Source: Pseudomonas sp. RSB 5.4 (GTDB lineage: Bacteria > Pseudomonadota > Gammaproteobacteria > Pseudomonadales > Pseudomonadaceae). From it: 64,000 bases of DNA. The translations under genes and the position numbers were made by a program. Under the pieces are notes generated by a model, which ran no database searches, was not told the origin of the DNA, and saw nothing but the letters and a program-made list of their open reading frames with translations. The stretch is taken from positions 5,890,501-5,954,500 of the forward strand of contig NZ_CP146986.1 of assembly GCF_037126175.1 (NCBI RefSeq), in the 5' to 3' direction. Shown here one piece after another: positions 33,915 to 42,964 of this stretch; positions within the stretch are counted from its first letter, which is position 1, and each line of letters begins with the position of its first letter.

Positions 33915-34207
33915 GCGGCGCCGTGAAGCTTCAGGTTGCGATCGAAGCTCACGGCGAGCCCCTGACCGAACTCGTCCTGCGCCGTCCGACGGTGCAGGAA
34001 GTGCGAGCGATCAAGGCGCTGCCGTACAAGATCGACAAGAGCGAAGAAGTCAGCCTCGACATGGACGTGGCGGCCAAATACATCGCCGTGTGCGCCGGCA
34101 TCCCGCCGTCGTCGGTCAACCAGCTCGATCTGGCTGACCTCAACGCGCTGAGCTGGGCCGTTGCGAGTTTTTTCATGAGTGCGGCGTCGGAGCCATCACC
34201 GACCTGA
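33911..34207 (+). CDS. Tail assembly chaperone (Mu gp41-like, upstream frame)
   Basis: 98 residues. Conserved LQVAIEAHGEPLTELVLRRP head and INK-like region (NQLDLADLNALSWAVASFF). A slippery T TTT TTC (34168-34174) lies 33 bases before the stop and feeds the long product (next entry). Confidence 0.85.
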   Translation: MSGAVKLQVAIEAHGEPLTELVLRRPTVQEVRAIKALPYKIDKSEEVSLDMDVAAKYIAVCAGIPPSSVNQLDLADLNALSWAVASFFMSAASEPSPT

Positions 34208-34338
34208 TCGCAGTCGCCTATGACCTGGCCTGGTTCTGGAAGGTTGACCCCGAACAGATGATGGCCAGGCCACTGGATGTGCTCCGCGAATCGCTGGAGC
34301 ACGCGCAACGGATCAATGCGATGCAGCAGGTACAGTGA
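33911..34338 (+). CDS. Tail assembly chaperone long form by -1 frameshift
   Basis: Slipping back one base at 34168-34174 continues as FHECGVGAITDLIAVAYDL..., 54 further residues to a TGA at 34336-34338, giving about 142 residues. The extension (DLIAVAYDLAWFWKVDPEQMM) is a recognisable chaperone C-terminus. Its stop overlaps the tape measure ATG (TGATG). The span includes the slip. Confidence 0.85.
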
Positions 34339-36458
34339 TGGCGAATACAAATTTGAGCCTGATCCCGCAGAACTTTCCCGTCACGGTCAACATGCTCGTG
34401 GTGCTCAAGGGCGCCGAGAAAATGGAGACCGAGATGAAGGGGCTGCGCGGCAAGGTCGCAGCATTCAAGAAAAGCATGGAAGACAGCGGCCTTGAGCCGC
34501 TGGACGTGGCCGGTTTCATTGCCGAAGGTGGTTTGCTCAAGCCGTTTCAGGACGGCATCAAAAAAGCCATCGAAGCGCAGGATGCGCTGGCGAAGAAAGC
34601 CAGGGCACTCAAGGGTCTTAAAGTGCCGAAGGTGGTCCAGGGGGAAACCTCGGCCAACCTGGAGAAATTCAACAAGGCGCTGAATAACATCTCGCTGAAA
34701 ATCGGTCAGGCGTTGTTGCCGGCGGTTAACGGCATCGTCACAGCGCTGACACCGGTGATGACTTCGATTGGCCAGTTTGTCGCCAACAATCCGTATCTGG
34801 TCGAAGGGCTGGCGGCCGCAGCCGTGGCGTTTACGGTGGTCACGGTTGGGGCGATGGGGCTGGTCGCGGTGCTGGGGATTCTGACCTCACCCATCGGGCT
34901 GATTGCGGCGGCTATCGCGGCAGCGGTGGCCATCATCGTGATTGGCGCACGGTTGATTACCAATAACTGGGCGTCGATTTCCGGATTCTTCGGCGGGATG
35001 TGGGACTACGTTTCGACGAAATTCAAGGCTGGAGTTGCGGCGACCACGCAGGCAATCGAATCGATGGGCGCATCGATCAGCAAAACGTGGGGAGATATCA
35101 GCGCGGAATTTTTTGCCGGCGTCGACAGCGTCGTCAATATTTACAAGGGCTTGGTATCGAAAGCGCAGGCAGGCACTGACAAGCTCGCGGCGGCTTTCGA
35201 CTTCTCGCCGCGTGAGCTGTGGAACAAGGCGTTGGCGAAAGCCAGCAGCGTTGTCAGTGATTTCTTCGCCAGCACGATGGCGGATGCACAAGCAGGGATC
35301 GACAAGCTCAGGGCGAAGTTCGATTTCTCACCGCGTGAGGTGTGGAACAAGGCATTGGCAAAGGCCAGCGGTGTCGTTAGTGATTTCTTCGCCAGCACCA
35401 TGGCGGATGCGCAAGCAGGGATCGACAAGCTCAGTGCGAAGTTCGATTTCTCACCGCGTGAGGTGTGGAACAAGGCACTGGCGAAAGCCAGCAGTGTTGT
35501 GAGTGAATTCTTCGCCAGCACCATGGAGGATGCGCAAGCGGGTATCGACAGGCTCAGGGCGAAATTCGATTTCTCGCCGAGTGAAGTGATGAGCAAGGCT
35601 TTTGCTACCGCGAGCAATGTCGTCAGTGATTTCTTCGCTGGCGCACAGGCCAAAGCTGCTGCCGGTGTGGACGCGCTCAAGGCGCAGTTCAGCTGGTCGC
35701 CAGTGCAGACGATTACTGGAGCCTGGGGTTCGCTGAACAATGTGTTCGGCAATCTTGTCGGCGGTGTTGCCGATAACGCCGCGGCGCAGTGGGAACAGGT
35801 CAAATCGATCTTCATACAATCGCCGGTGGCGCTGATTGAATCGGCATGGCAACCCTTGGCGCCGGTTTTTTCCGCGCTGTGGGACGTACTCAGGGCTGGA
35901 GCCCAGCCGTTGAAAGACGAATTTCAAAACCTGTTTGGCAGCGCGCCTGTGGAAGCGGTCATGGCGAAGTGGAATGGCGTGAGCGCGTACTTCTCCGGTC
36001 TGTGGGCGTCGTTGACCACGGATGCGCAGGTGGTGAAGAGCGTCTTTGGCGATCTGTTCAGCCAGTCGCCGCTGGAGTCGATCCAGCAGAAATGGCAGCC
36101 AGTGCTGACCTGGTTCGGTGAGATGTGGAGCAAGTTGCAAGGCATCTTCGGGCAGGTCAAAGAACTGCTCGGTGGCAATTTCACCGCTATCTTCGCAACT
36201 CTCACCGGTACCAGCATGGCGGCACCTGCCGGCGGCGCCGCACTGAACAGCACGTTGCCGCAATCCTCCAGTGCACTGATCCAGCAAAGCGCCGCCAATA
36301 ACCGTACGCAACTCGAAGGCGGCCTGACCGTGCGCTTCGAAAATGCGCCGGCCGGGCTGCGCACCGATCAACCGCAAACCAATCAACCGGGCCTGGCGCT
36401 GTCTTCGCGCATCGGCTATCGCTCGCTGTCGGCAGGAGGTTCCAATGAACTGGCGTGA
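34338..36458 (+). CDS. Tail tape measure protein (tailocin 2)
   Basis: 706 residues from ATG 34338 (GTG at 34335 also possible). A hydrophobic segment lies at about 153-200 (GLAAAAVAFTVVTVGAMGL and after). Four tandem 41-residue repeats follow (DNA 35196-35687), each F-(D)-F-S-P-x-E-(V/L)-W-N-K-A-L-A-K-A-S-x-V-V, then Phe-Phe and a helical tail; a fifth, decayed start (FSWSPVQTI) follows. The predicted tail length is about 105 nm. Confidence 0.9.
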   Translation: MANTNLSLIPQNFPVTVNMLVVLKGAEKMETEMKGLRGKVAAFKKSMEDSGLEPLDVAGFIAEGGLLKPFQDGIKKAIEAQDALAKKARALKGLKVPKVVQGETSANLEKFNKALNNISLKIGQALLPAVNGIVTALTPVMTSIGQFVANNPYLVEGLAAAAVAFTVVTVGAMGLVAVLGILTSPIGLIAAAIAAAVAIIVIGARLITNNWASISGFFGGMWDYVSTKFKAGVAATTQAIESMGASISKTWGDISAEFFAGVDSVVNIYKGLVSKAQAGTDKLAAAFDFSPRELWNKALAKASSVVSDFFASTMADAQAGIDKLRAKFDFSPREVWNKALAKASGVVSDFFASTMADAQAGIDKLSAKFDFSPREVWNKALAKASSVVSEFFASTMEDAQAGIDRLRAKFDFSPSEVMSKAFATASNVVSDFFAGAQAKAAAGVDALKAQFSWSPVQTITGAWGSLNNVFGNLVGGVADNAAAQWEQVKSIFIQSPVALIESAWQPLAPVFSALWDVLRAGAQPLKDEFQNLFGSAPVEAVMAKWNGVSAYFSGLWASLTTDAQVVKSVFGDLFSQSPLESIQQKWQPVLTWFGEMWSKLQGIFGQVKELLGGNFTAIFATLTGTSMAAPAGGAALNSTLPQSSSALIQQSAANNRTQLEGGLTVRFENAPAGLRTDQPQTNQPGLALSSRIGYRSLSAGGSNELA
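35196..35687 (+). repeat. Four 123-bp in-frame tandem repeats in the tape measure gene
   Basis: Units 35196-35318, 35319-35441, 35442-35564 and 35565-35687. Units 2 and 3 are nearly identical at DNA level; unit 4 has diverged. Each encodes 41 residues, so copy changes would keep frame and change predicted tail length by about 6 nm per unit. Confidence 0.92.
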
Positions 36459-37680
36459 CCGTTTGTTGCCGGCATCGTTTCGCGGTGTCGGGTTCTGGAT
36501 CGATCAGGCGAAAACCCCGGTCGGTCGCAAAGGTCAGTTGCACGAGTATCCGCAACGCGACCTGCCGTATTTCGAGGATCTGGGCCAGCAGGCCAAGACC
36601 CACGACATCACGGCGTTCATCATCGGTGCCGATTGCCTGGAGCAGCGCGACAAGCTGCTGAAGGCCTTGGAGGCGGGCAGTGGTGAACTGGTGCATCCGT
36701 GGCTGGGACGCCTGCAAGTCAAGGTTGGCGAATGCGACATGACCCACACCCGCCAGGACGGCGGATTGGTGACGTTCAGCCTGAAGTTCTATCCCGATCG
36801 GCCGCTGCCGTTTCCGACTGCCACGGTCAGTACGCAAAAAGTCCTGTTGGCCAAGGCCGACACGCTGCTGGGTTCTGCGGTGGCGCGCTTCGAGCAGGCG
36901 ATGACGTTGATCAAGGCTGCGCGGATCGGCATCGCCAATCTGCGCAACAGCCTGACCGGCGTCTATGAGGTGATCAAAGAGCAGCTCAAGCCGCTGATCG
37001 AGCAGTACAAGCAAATCACTGAACTGGTCAAAGCCGTGAAGGAATTGCCCAAGGAAGTGGCGGCGGAGTTCAAGGGCTTGCTCGGCGATATCAAGGAGCT
37101 GAAGGCGTTCGCGAAGGAGGGCTACCGTGGCGTGATTGCCGACGTGTCCCAACAACTCGAAGCCATCCGCAAGTTGGATGCGCCGAAGATCACCACCGGC
37201 AAGGACACCAACGCGGCGGCGCAAGCCATGGCTGATCTGGTGCAGGACACCATGCTGGTGAAAGTGGCGCAGTGGGTCGCGTCGATGCCGGTGGCGACTC
37301 CGACGGTGAAGCTGTCATCGACACCTTCGGTGGCGCATCAGGCGGATCAACCGGTGACCCGTCAGGAAGTGCCGGTGACCGACGAAATGAAAGCGCTGCA
37401 GAAGGCGGTCGGGGTGGCAATTGACCCGATGCTGGATAAGGCCGATCCCAAACATCACCAGGCAATCAACGATGTGAAGGAAGCGCTGATGGCGCATCTC
37501 AAGGCCGTGGCGTCATCCGGTGTGCGACAGATCACCAAATCGTTCCAGGAAAGCCTGCCGGCGCTGGTGGTGGCCTACAAGCAATTTGCCGATGCCACAC
37601 GCGTGACTCAAGTGACGCAGAGCAACGCGATGAAACATCCGGGCTTTTCACCCAACGACGTGAAAGTGTCCAGGGAGTGA
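36445..37680 (+). CDS. Mu gpN-like tail/DNA circularisation-family protein
   Basis: 411 residues from ATG 36445 with an AGGAGG site. The N-terminal domain (WRDRLLPASFRGVGFWID ... GRKGQLHEYPQRDLPYFEDLG) is the 'DNA circularization' family found in Mu gpN-like baseplate proteins; the rest is a long helical region. In Mu-like tails this is a baseplate component, and the DNA circularisation name is historical. It overlaps the tape measure by 14 bases. Confidence 0.85.
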   Translation: MNWRDRLLPASFRGVGFWIDQAKTPVGRKGQLHEYPQRDLPYFEDLGQQAKTHDITAFIIGADCLEQRDKLLKALEAGSGELVHPWLGRLQVKVGECDMTHTRQDGGLVTFSLKFYPDRPLPFPTATVSTQKVLLAKADTLLGSAVARFEQAMTLIKAARIGIANLRNSLTGVYEVIKEQLKPLIEQYKQITELVKAVKELPKEVAAEFKGLLGDIKELKAFAKEGYRGVIADVSQQLEAIRKLDAPKITTGKDTNAAAQAMADLVQDTMLVKVAQWVASMPVATPTVKLSSTPSVAHQADQPVTRQEVPVTDEMKALQKAVGVAIDPMLDKADPKHHQAINDVKEALMAHLKAVASSGVRQITKSFQESLPALVVAYKQFADATRVTQVTQSNAMKHPGFSPNDVKVSRE

Positions 37681-37683
37681 GCC

Positions 37684-38727
37684 ATGAGCGAGATGGATAA
37701 CCATGTCACGCTGACCGTTAACAACATGGAATACGGCGGCTGGAAAAGCGTGGAAATCACCGCTGATCTGGAGCGCCAGTTCCGCACCTTCAAACTCGAC
37801 ATCACTTGGCAGTGGCCGGGGCAGACGGTAGATCAACGGATCAAACCGGGTGACCCTTGCGAAGTGAAAATCGGCCAGGATCTGGTGCTCACCGGCTACG
37901 TGTTCAAGGCCCCGATCAGTTACGACGGACGCCAGATCAGCTTGAGTATCGAGGGCAGTTCCAAGACTCAGGATCTGGTCGATTGCGCAGCCACCAACCG
38001 GCCGAATCAATGGCAGGAGCAACCGCTGCTGAGCATCGTCCAGGCTCTGGCGGCGGAGTACTCGCTGTACGTGGTCAACGAAATTCCCGAGACCGCGCGG
38101 CTCGCCAAACACACCATCGTGCCGGGCGAAACAGTGTTCCAGTCGATCGACCGATTGCTCTCGCTGTTTCGGGTGTTCTCCACCGATGACGAGCAGGGCC
38201 GGCTGGTTCTGGCCAAGCCCGGTAGTGGTGGTCGGGCCAGCGACGCGCTGGAGTTGGGCAAGAACATTCTGTCGGCGAACGCGCCGATGGATCAGAGCCA
38301 GGTGTTTTCTGAATACCGGGTGATCGGTCAGCAGAAAGGCTCGGACAAGAAGAGCGGGGCGGCCGTCAGCGAGGTTCAATCCAGCGCGGCTGATCTGAGC
38401 TTCAAGCGCCGCCGCACCACGATCATCAACGAGGGCACCGCACTGACGTTCGAGTTGGCCCAGCAACGCGCACAATGGGAAAGCGCCACCCGCATGGGCC
38501 GGGCCCAGACCACGACCTATCAGGTACAGGGCTGGCGCCAGACCAATGGCGACCTGTGGCGCCACAACACGCTGGTCAAGGTCACGGATCCGGTGCTCGG
38601 TTTCGACGGCGACATGTTGATTTCCAAAGTCACCTATTCACTGTCGGCGCAGGGCTCGGTGACCACGCTGCAAGTGGCGCCGCCGCATACCTTCGATCCT
38701 GATCCCACGCCTCCGAAAAAAACCTGA
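37684..38727 (+). CDS. Baseplate hub protein (Mu gpP/gp44-like)
   Basis: 347 residues with hub fold: VTLTVNNMEYGGWKSVEITADLERQF at the start, LSVEGSSKTQDLVDC-type barrel (here LSIEGSSKTQDLVDCAA), and a C-terminal KVTDPVLGFDGDMLISKV. It follows gpN by 3 bases and is followed by a REP pair. Confidence 0.88.
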   Translation: MSEMDNHVTLTVNNMEYGGWKSVEITADLERQFRTFKLDITWQWPGQTVDQRIKPGDPCEVKIGQDLVLTGYVFKAPISYDGRQISLSIEGSSKTQDLVDCAATNRPNQWQEQPLLSIVQALAAEYSLYVVNEIPETARLAKHTIVPGETVFQSIDRLLSLFRVFSTDDEQGRLVLAKPGSGGRASDALELGKNILSANAPMDQSQVFSEYRVIGQQKGSDKKSGAAVSEVQSSAADLSFKRRRTTIINEGTALTFELAQQRAQWESATRMGRAQTTTYQVQGWRQTNGDLWRHNTLVKVTDPVLGFDGDMLISKVTYSLSAQGSVTTLQVAPPHTFDPDPTPPKKT

Positions 38728-38744
38728 GCCTGACACCGAACCCC

Positions 38745-38832
38745 TGTGGGAGCGGGCTTGCTCGCGAAAGCGTCAGCAGCTCCAACATCCCATTGACTGA
38801 CCCACCGCTTTCGCGAGCAAGCCCGCTCCCAC
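38745..38832. repeat. REP pair inside the tailocin 2 operon
   Basis: Inverted GGGAGCGGGCTTGCTCGCGAA units about 40 bases apart, between the hub (gp44) and spike (gp45) genes. Confidence 0.9.
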
Positions 38833-38870
38833 CTGTTGTCCGTGTCGGGTCTGCTCCCTAAGGACAATTC

Positions 38871-39380
38871 ATGAGCCTACTGACACGCCTGCTGGCGCGC
38901 GGCACTGTCGTGCTCGCCAACTCGGCATCCAAGCTGCAATCGCTGCAAATGCGCCTCACCGCCGGCGAAGTGAACGACGACATGGAGCACTTCGAACCCT
39001 ACGGTTTCACCAGCAACCCGCTGGCCGGCGCCGAAGGCATCGTCACTTTTCTGGGCGGTGACCGTTCCCACGCTATCGCCCTGGTGGTCGCCGACCGTCG
39101 CTATCGCCTGCAGGCGCTGGCCTCGGGCGAAGTCGCGATCTACACCGACGAGGGCGACAAAATTCACTTCAAGCGCGGGCGGATCATCGACATCGAAACC
39201 GCCACGTTGAACATCCGCGCCAGCAGCGCGGTGAACTTCGACACGCCAGTAATCAACCAGACCGGCAAGATCGTCTCCACCGGCGATCAGCTCGCCGGCG
39301 GCATCAGCCAGATCAAACACGTGCACGTCGGCGTGCAGGCCGGCAGCGGCCAGACCGGTGCGCCGGCAGGAGGCAAATGA
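38871..39380 (+). CDS. Baseplate spike protein (Mu gp45-like)
   Basis: 169 residues. GEVNDDMEHFEPYGFTSNPLAGAEGIV and the DEGDKIHFKRGRIIDIETATL beta-helix segment match Mu gp45, the membrane-piercing spike. The C-terminus HVHVGVQAGSGQTGAPAGGK has an H-x-H pattern that in Mu binds the tip iron. It overlaps gp46 by 4 bases. Confidence 0.9.
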   Translation: MSLLTRLLARGTVVLANSASKLQSLQMRLTAGEVNDDMEHFEPYGFTSNPLAGAEGIVTFLGGDRSHAIALVVADRRYRLQALASGEVAIYTDEGDKIHFKRGRIIDIETATLNIRASSAVNFDTPVINQTGKIVSTGDQLAGGISQIKHVHVGVQAGSGQTGAPAGGK

Positions 39381-39778
39381 TGTTTATCAGCCAGAACCTC
39401 CACGCCGCATTGACCCGCGCCGTGCTCATCAGCCTGTTCACCTGGCGCCGCGCCGCCGATGACGACGCCCTCGACGACGAAGAGCGCTTCGGCTGGTGGG
39501 GCGACAGTTTTCCCACTGTCGCCGACGACCGCATCGGTTCGCGGCTGTGGCTGTTGCGTCGGGTCAAGCTGACCCGACAGACCCAGATGGACGCCGAGTT
39601 CTATGCCCGCGAAGCCCTGCAATGGCTGATCGATGACGGCCACTGCAGCGCCATCGACATCATCAGCGAACGCCTCGACGCCCAGCGCCTGAACCTGCGC
39701 ACGGTTCTGACCCTGGCCGATGGCGAACGTCTGGACATCAACCCCGATAACAGTTGGCAGGTGATCTATGCCGTTTGA
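39377..39778 (+). CDS. Baseplate wedge protein (Mu gp46-like)
   Basis: 133 residues, Mu gp46/gp25-like family: DERFGWWGDSFPTVADDRIGSRLW is diagnostic, followed by an AREALQWLIDDG helix. It overlaps gp45 by 4 bases and gp47 by 11. Confidence 0.9.
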   Translation: MMFISQNLHAALTRAVLISLFTWRRAADDDALDDEERFGWWGDSFPTVADDRIGSRLWLLRRVKLTRQTQMDAEFYAREALQWLIDDGHCSAIDIISERLDAQRLNLRTVLTLADGERLDINPDNSWQVIYAV

Positions 39779-40811
39779 AACCCCTTCGCTGCCGGTGCTG
39801 ATCAAGCGCACCCAAAGCGACCTGGCCGGCGATTCGCTGCGCCAGTCCGATGCGCAAGTGCTGGCCCGCACCTTGGGTGGCGCGGCTTATGGTCTGTACG
39901 GTTATCTCGACTGGATTGCCGAGCAGATCCTGCCGGACAAGGCCGACGAGTCGACCCTGGAGCGCATCGCCGCACTGCGCCTGAACCAGCCACGCAAACC
40001 TGCACAAGTGGCGACCGGCAGCGTCAGCTTCACCGCGACCGCAGGCGCTGTGCTCGACGTCGATACGCTGCTGCAAGCGAGCGATGGTCGTACCTATAAA
40101 GTCACCGCTTCACGCAACACCACCAATGGCAGCAACAGCACTACCATCGCCGCGCTCGACGCCGGCAGCCTGGGCAATGCCGACGCCGGCCTGGCACTGA
40201 CCCCGGTGCAACCGATCGCCGGCGTGGTCGGCAACAGCTTCGTGGTGCTCGCACCCGGCCTCAGCGGCGGCGTGGCGCGAGAAAGCCTGGAGTCGCTGCG
40301 CTCGCGGGTGATCCGTTCTTATCGCGTAATCCCCCATGGCGGTGCGGCCAGCGACTACGAAACCTGGGCGCTGGAAGTGCCGGGTGTGACACGCGCCTGG
40401 TGTCGTGGCGGGGATGGTGGTTTGGGCATTGTCAGCCTGTTCATCATGCGCGATGACGATCCCCATCCGATTCCCGGGGATGAACAACTGGCCGAAGTTC
40501 AGGCCTATATCGATCCGTTGCGTCCGGTAACTGCCGAGTTGCACGTGCTGGCACCGGAGCAAGTCTCCGTCACCTACAAAATGCGCTTGAACCCGGATAC
40601 CAGCGCCGTGCGCGCGGCTGTGGAAGCGCAGCTACGCGACTTGCACAACCGGGAAGCCGGTCTGGGCGAGAGCTTGCTGCAAAGTCACATCCGCGAAGCA
40701 ATCAGCAGTGCCACCGGCGAATACGACCACCAACTGTTTGCTCCCGTCGGCAACGTCATGCCAACCGCCAACCAATTGTTGACCTTCGGGGGCTGCGTAT
40801 GGGAGGCATAA
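39768..40811 (+). CDS. Baseplate protein J-like (Mu gp47)
   Basis: 347 residues. ETPSLPVLIKRTQSDLAGDSLRQSDAQVLA, GAAYGLYGYLDWIAEQILPD, and the central GGVARESLESLRSRVIRSYR motif are characteristic of gp47/J proteins. It is the functional equivalent of J in tailocin 1 but a different family branch. It overlaps gp48 by 13 bases. Confidence 0.92.
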   Translation: MPFETPSLPVLIKRTQSDLAGDSLRQSDAQVLARTLGGAAYGLYGYLDWIAEQILPDKADESTLERIAALRLNQPRKPAQVATGSVSFTATAGAVLDVDTLLQASDGRTYKVTASRNTTNGSNSTTIAALDAGSLGNADAGLALTPVQPIAGVVGNSFVVLAPGLSGGVARESLESLRSRVIRSYRVIPHGGAASDYETWALEVPGVTRAWCRGGDGGLGIVSLFIMRDDDPHPIPGDEQLAEVQAYIDPLRPVTAELHVLAPEQVSVTYKMRLNPDTSAVRAAVEAQLRDLHNREAGLGESLLQSHIREAISSATGEYDHQLFAPVGNVMPTANQLLTFGGCVWEA

Positions 40812-41398
40812 GAACTCCGGCGCAATATCAGGCCCAGTTGCGCAACTTAATGCCGAGTGGTCCGGCCTGGGATCCAGAGCGAGTACCAGAACTGGATGCA
40901 GTGCTTGAGGGCATTTCTCAGGAGCTGTCACGCCTGGACGCCCGCGCCGTTGACCTGCAGAACGAAATGGATCCGGCCGGAGTCAGCGAGCTGGTACCGG
41001 ACTGGGAGCGGGTCATGAATTTGCCTGACCCCTGCCTGGGACAGAAACCTTTGTTTGACGATCGTCGTCTGGCCGTGCGCCGACGATTGCTCGCAGTCGG
41101 CAGCCAGACCATTGGCTACTTCGTTGAAATTGCCCGAAGTCAAGGCTACCCCAACGCCAGTGTTACTGAGTTGAGGGCTCCGCGAATGGGGCGCTCACGT
41201 TTTGGTATCGGGCACTTTGGCAGTTGGCAGGCGCAGTTCATGTGGACCCTCAATACCGGCGGACGGCAATTCATCGGCCGCCGTTTTGGCGCCAGTTACT
41301 GGGGCGAGCGCTTTGGCGTGAACCCGGGAAGCGCCCTGGAATGCCTTATCCACCGAAGTGCACCTGCGCATACCCACGTGCACATCAACTATGAATAG
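40799..41398 (+). CDS. Baseplate/tail protein (Mu gp48/YmfQ-like, DUF2313)
   Basis: 199 residues. TPAQYQAQLRNLMPSGPAW and the PDPCLG segment followed by RRRLLAVGSQTIGYFVEIARSQGY are the DUF2313 signatures. It links the wedge to the fibre network, equivalent to gpI. The first fibre gene starts 11 bases later. Confidence 0.92.
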   Translation: MGGIRTPAQYQAQLRNLMPSGPAWDPERVPELDAVLEGISQELSRLDARAVDLQNEMDPAGVSELVPDWERVMNLPDPCLGQKPLFDDRRLAVRRRLLAVGSQTIGYFVEIARSQGYPNASVTELRAPRMGRSRFGIGHFGSWQAQFMWTLNTGGRQFIGRRFGASYWGERFGVNPGSALECLIHRSAPAHTHVHINYE

Positions 41399-41409
41399 AG
41401 GTTAGAAGT

Positions 41410-42963
41410 ATGGATTACCCAAGAAACACCCCCGGTGTCGGGCTGGTGAATGGACAGTTTGTGGACGAAAACCCGGTGGCGGGAACACCGGGGTCGTTGA
41501 TCCCGGCGACCTGGGGCAATGCCGTTACGCAAGAGATCCTGAACGTGATCAAAGCGGCGGGGATGGTGCCACAGGAAGATGTTTCAACGCAGTTGCTGGA
41601 GGCCATCCAGAGTTTTGCTGCGCATGATTTCAAAAACTCGGTGCGGGTCGCGACAACGGGAGCTATTGCCCTCAGCGGCTTGCAAAACATCGACGGAGTA
41701 CAACTTGCCGTAGCCGATCGAGTGCTGGTCAAGGATCAGCCCAATGCGTCGCAAAACGGTGTTTACGTGGTGGCTGTCGGCTCATGGTCGCGTGCAGTGG
41801 ATGCGGCGCAAGACTATCAAGTGACCAGCAGTTTTATCATTGCGACCGATGACGGCGTAGTGAACAAGTCCCGTCTTTGGCAACTGACTACACCGGGTCC
41901 AATCAAGGTCGGAACCACGGCGCTGACGTTTGAATTACTGGCGGGTTACACCGGGGTTGCTTCCGGCGAATACCGCAAGGTCACGGTCAATGCACGCGGG
42001 CAGGTAACTGCCGGTTCTAATCCGACCACGCTTGATGGATACGGAATTGCGGATGCTTATACCAAAGTGGCTGCCAATAGTGCCTTTGTAAAACAAGGCA
42101 CTGGTGCCGGGCAACTTGGCAACTCGGTCTCCATTGGCTGGGATGGCAAGAACATCCTGATCCAGGTAGATGCCACGAGTTTTGGCAACCTGTGGTGTTC
42201 GGCCAACTTTGATCCAGGCACCAAGGCCAACGTGTCGGACGTTTACAGCAAGGGGGCAACAAATGCCTTGCTGGACGCCAAGATCGGTTCGGATGCGTGT
42301 TCGGTGGCCGGTTTTGCAGGTGGTAGCTCCGCTTCGCCGTATATGCGAAACAAAAACAACAACGAAGTTGTGATGCTCGCGAAAACCGCCTCGACACTGG
42401 CTGGCTATGGCATCACGGATGGCATGACCCGTGCCGAGATCACCGGACAAGTCAATGCTCGAGTTTTGAGTGATGGCATTACTTGGGCAGGGTTTGCCAG
42501 TAACGACCCGAATCAGCCCTATATGCGGCGGACTTCCGATAACGGTGTTTATCTGCTGCAACCTCGTCTGGGGTTTACGCCGGTTCGCCAAGGCGGCGGA
42601 AACTTCCAGTCGACCAATACGGTAATGATTGGCTGGGCGGCTGATGGTACTTCTCTGCGCGCACAGGTCGATGCTACCGATCTGGGTAGCATCTGGACCG
42701 ATGGCATCGGTAATCCCAAAGCGGTTGCCGCGCAATCGACCGCAGAGGCCGGGGTGGTCGGCTCTTATGCCTTGCTGGTCGTTGGCGGTGGTGGCGCTAC
42801 AGGCACGGGGGGGCTCGCTGCCGGTGTCAATTGCCGGTTCACGGCCACCGACGGCACTGCCTGGGGCGGAGCACCTGCCGGCACTTGGCGAATTATGGGC
42901 GCTATCCGAAACGCGGACGGTGCCAGTCCGGACTCCACCACTCTATGCCTGAGAGTTTATTGA
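41410..42963 (+). CDS. Tail fibre 1 of tailocin 2
   Basis: 517 residues. N-terminal attachment domain about residues 1-70 (DYPRNTPGVGLVNGQFVDENP, PATWGNAVTQEIL) is shared with the second fibre at 43583. A central region with repeated S-A-N/K-type shaft motifs (VATTGAIALSGLQNIDGVQLAVADRVLVKDQ is a known fibre module) is followed by a glycine-rich C-terminal tip (VVGGGGATGTGGLAAG). Decides target range with its own chaperone directly after. Confidence 0.88.
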   Translation: MDYPRNTPGVGLVNGQFVDENPVAGTPGSLIPATWGNAVTQEILNVIKAAGMVPQEDVSTQLLEAIQSFAAHDFKNSVRVATTGAIALSGLQNIDGVQLAVADRVLVKDQPNASQNGVYVVAVGSWSRAVDAAQDYQVTSSFIIATDDGVVNKSRLWQLTTPGPIKVGTTALTFELLAGYTGVASGEYRKVTVNARGQVTAGSNPTTLDGYGIADAYTKVAANSAFVKQGTGAGQLGNSVSIGWDGKNILIQVDATSFGNLWCSANFDPGTKANVSDVYSKGATNALLDAKIGSDACSVAGFAGGSSASPYMRNKNNNEVVMLAKTASTLAGYGITDGMTRAEITGQVNARVLSDGITWAGFASNDPNQPYMRRTSDNGVYLLQPRLGFTPVRQGGGNFQSTNTVMIGWAADGTSLRAQVDATDLGSIWTDGIGNPKAVAAQSTAEAGVVGSYALLVVGGGGATGTGGLAAGVNCRFTATDGTAWGGAPAGTWRIMGAIRNADGASPDSTTLCLRVY

Positions 42964-42964
42964 A

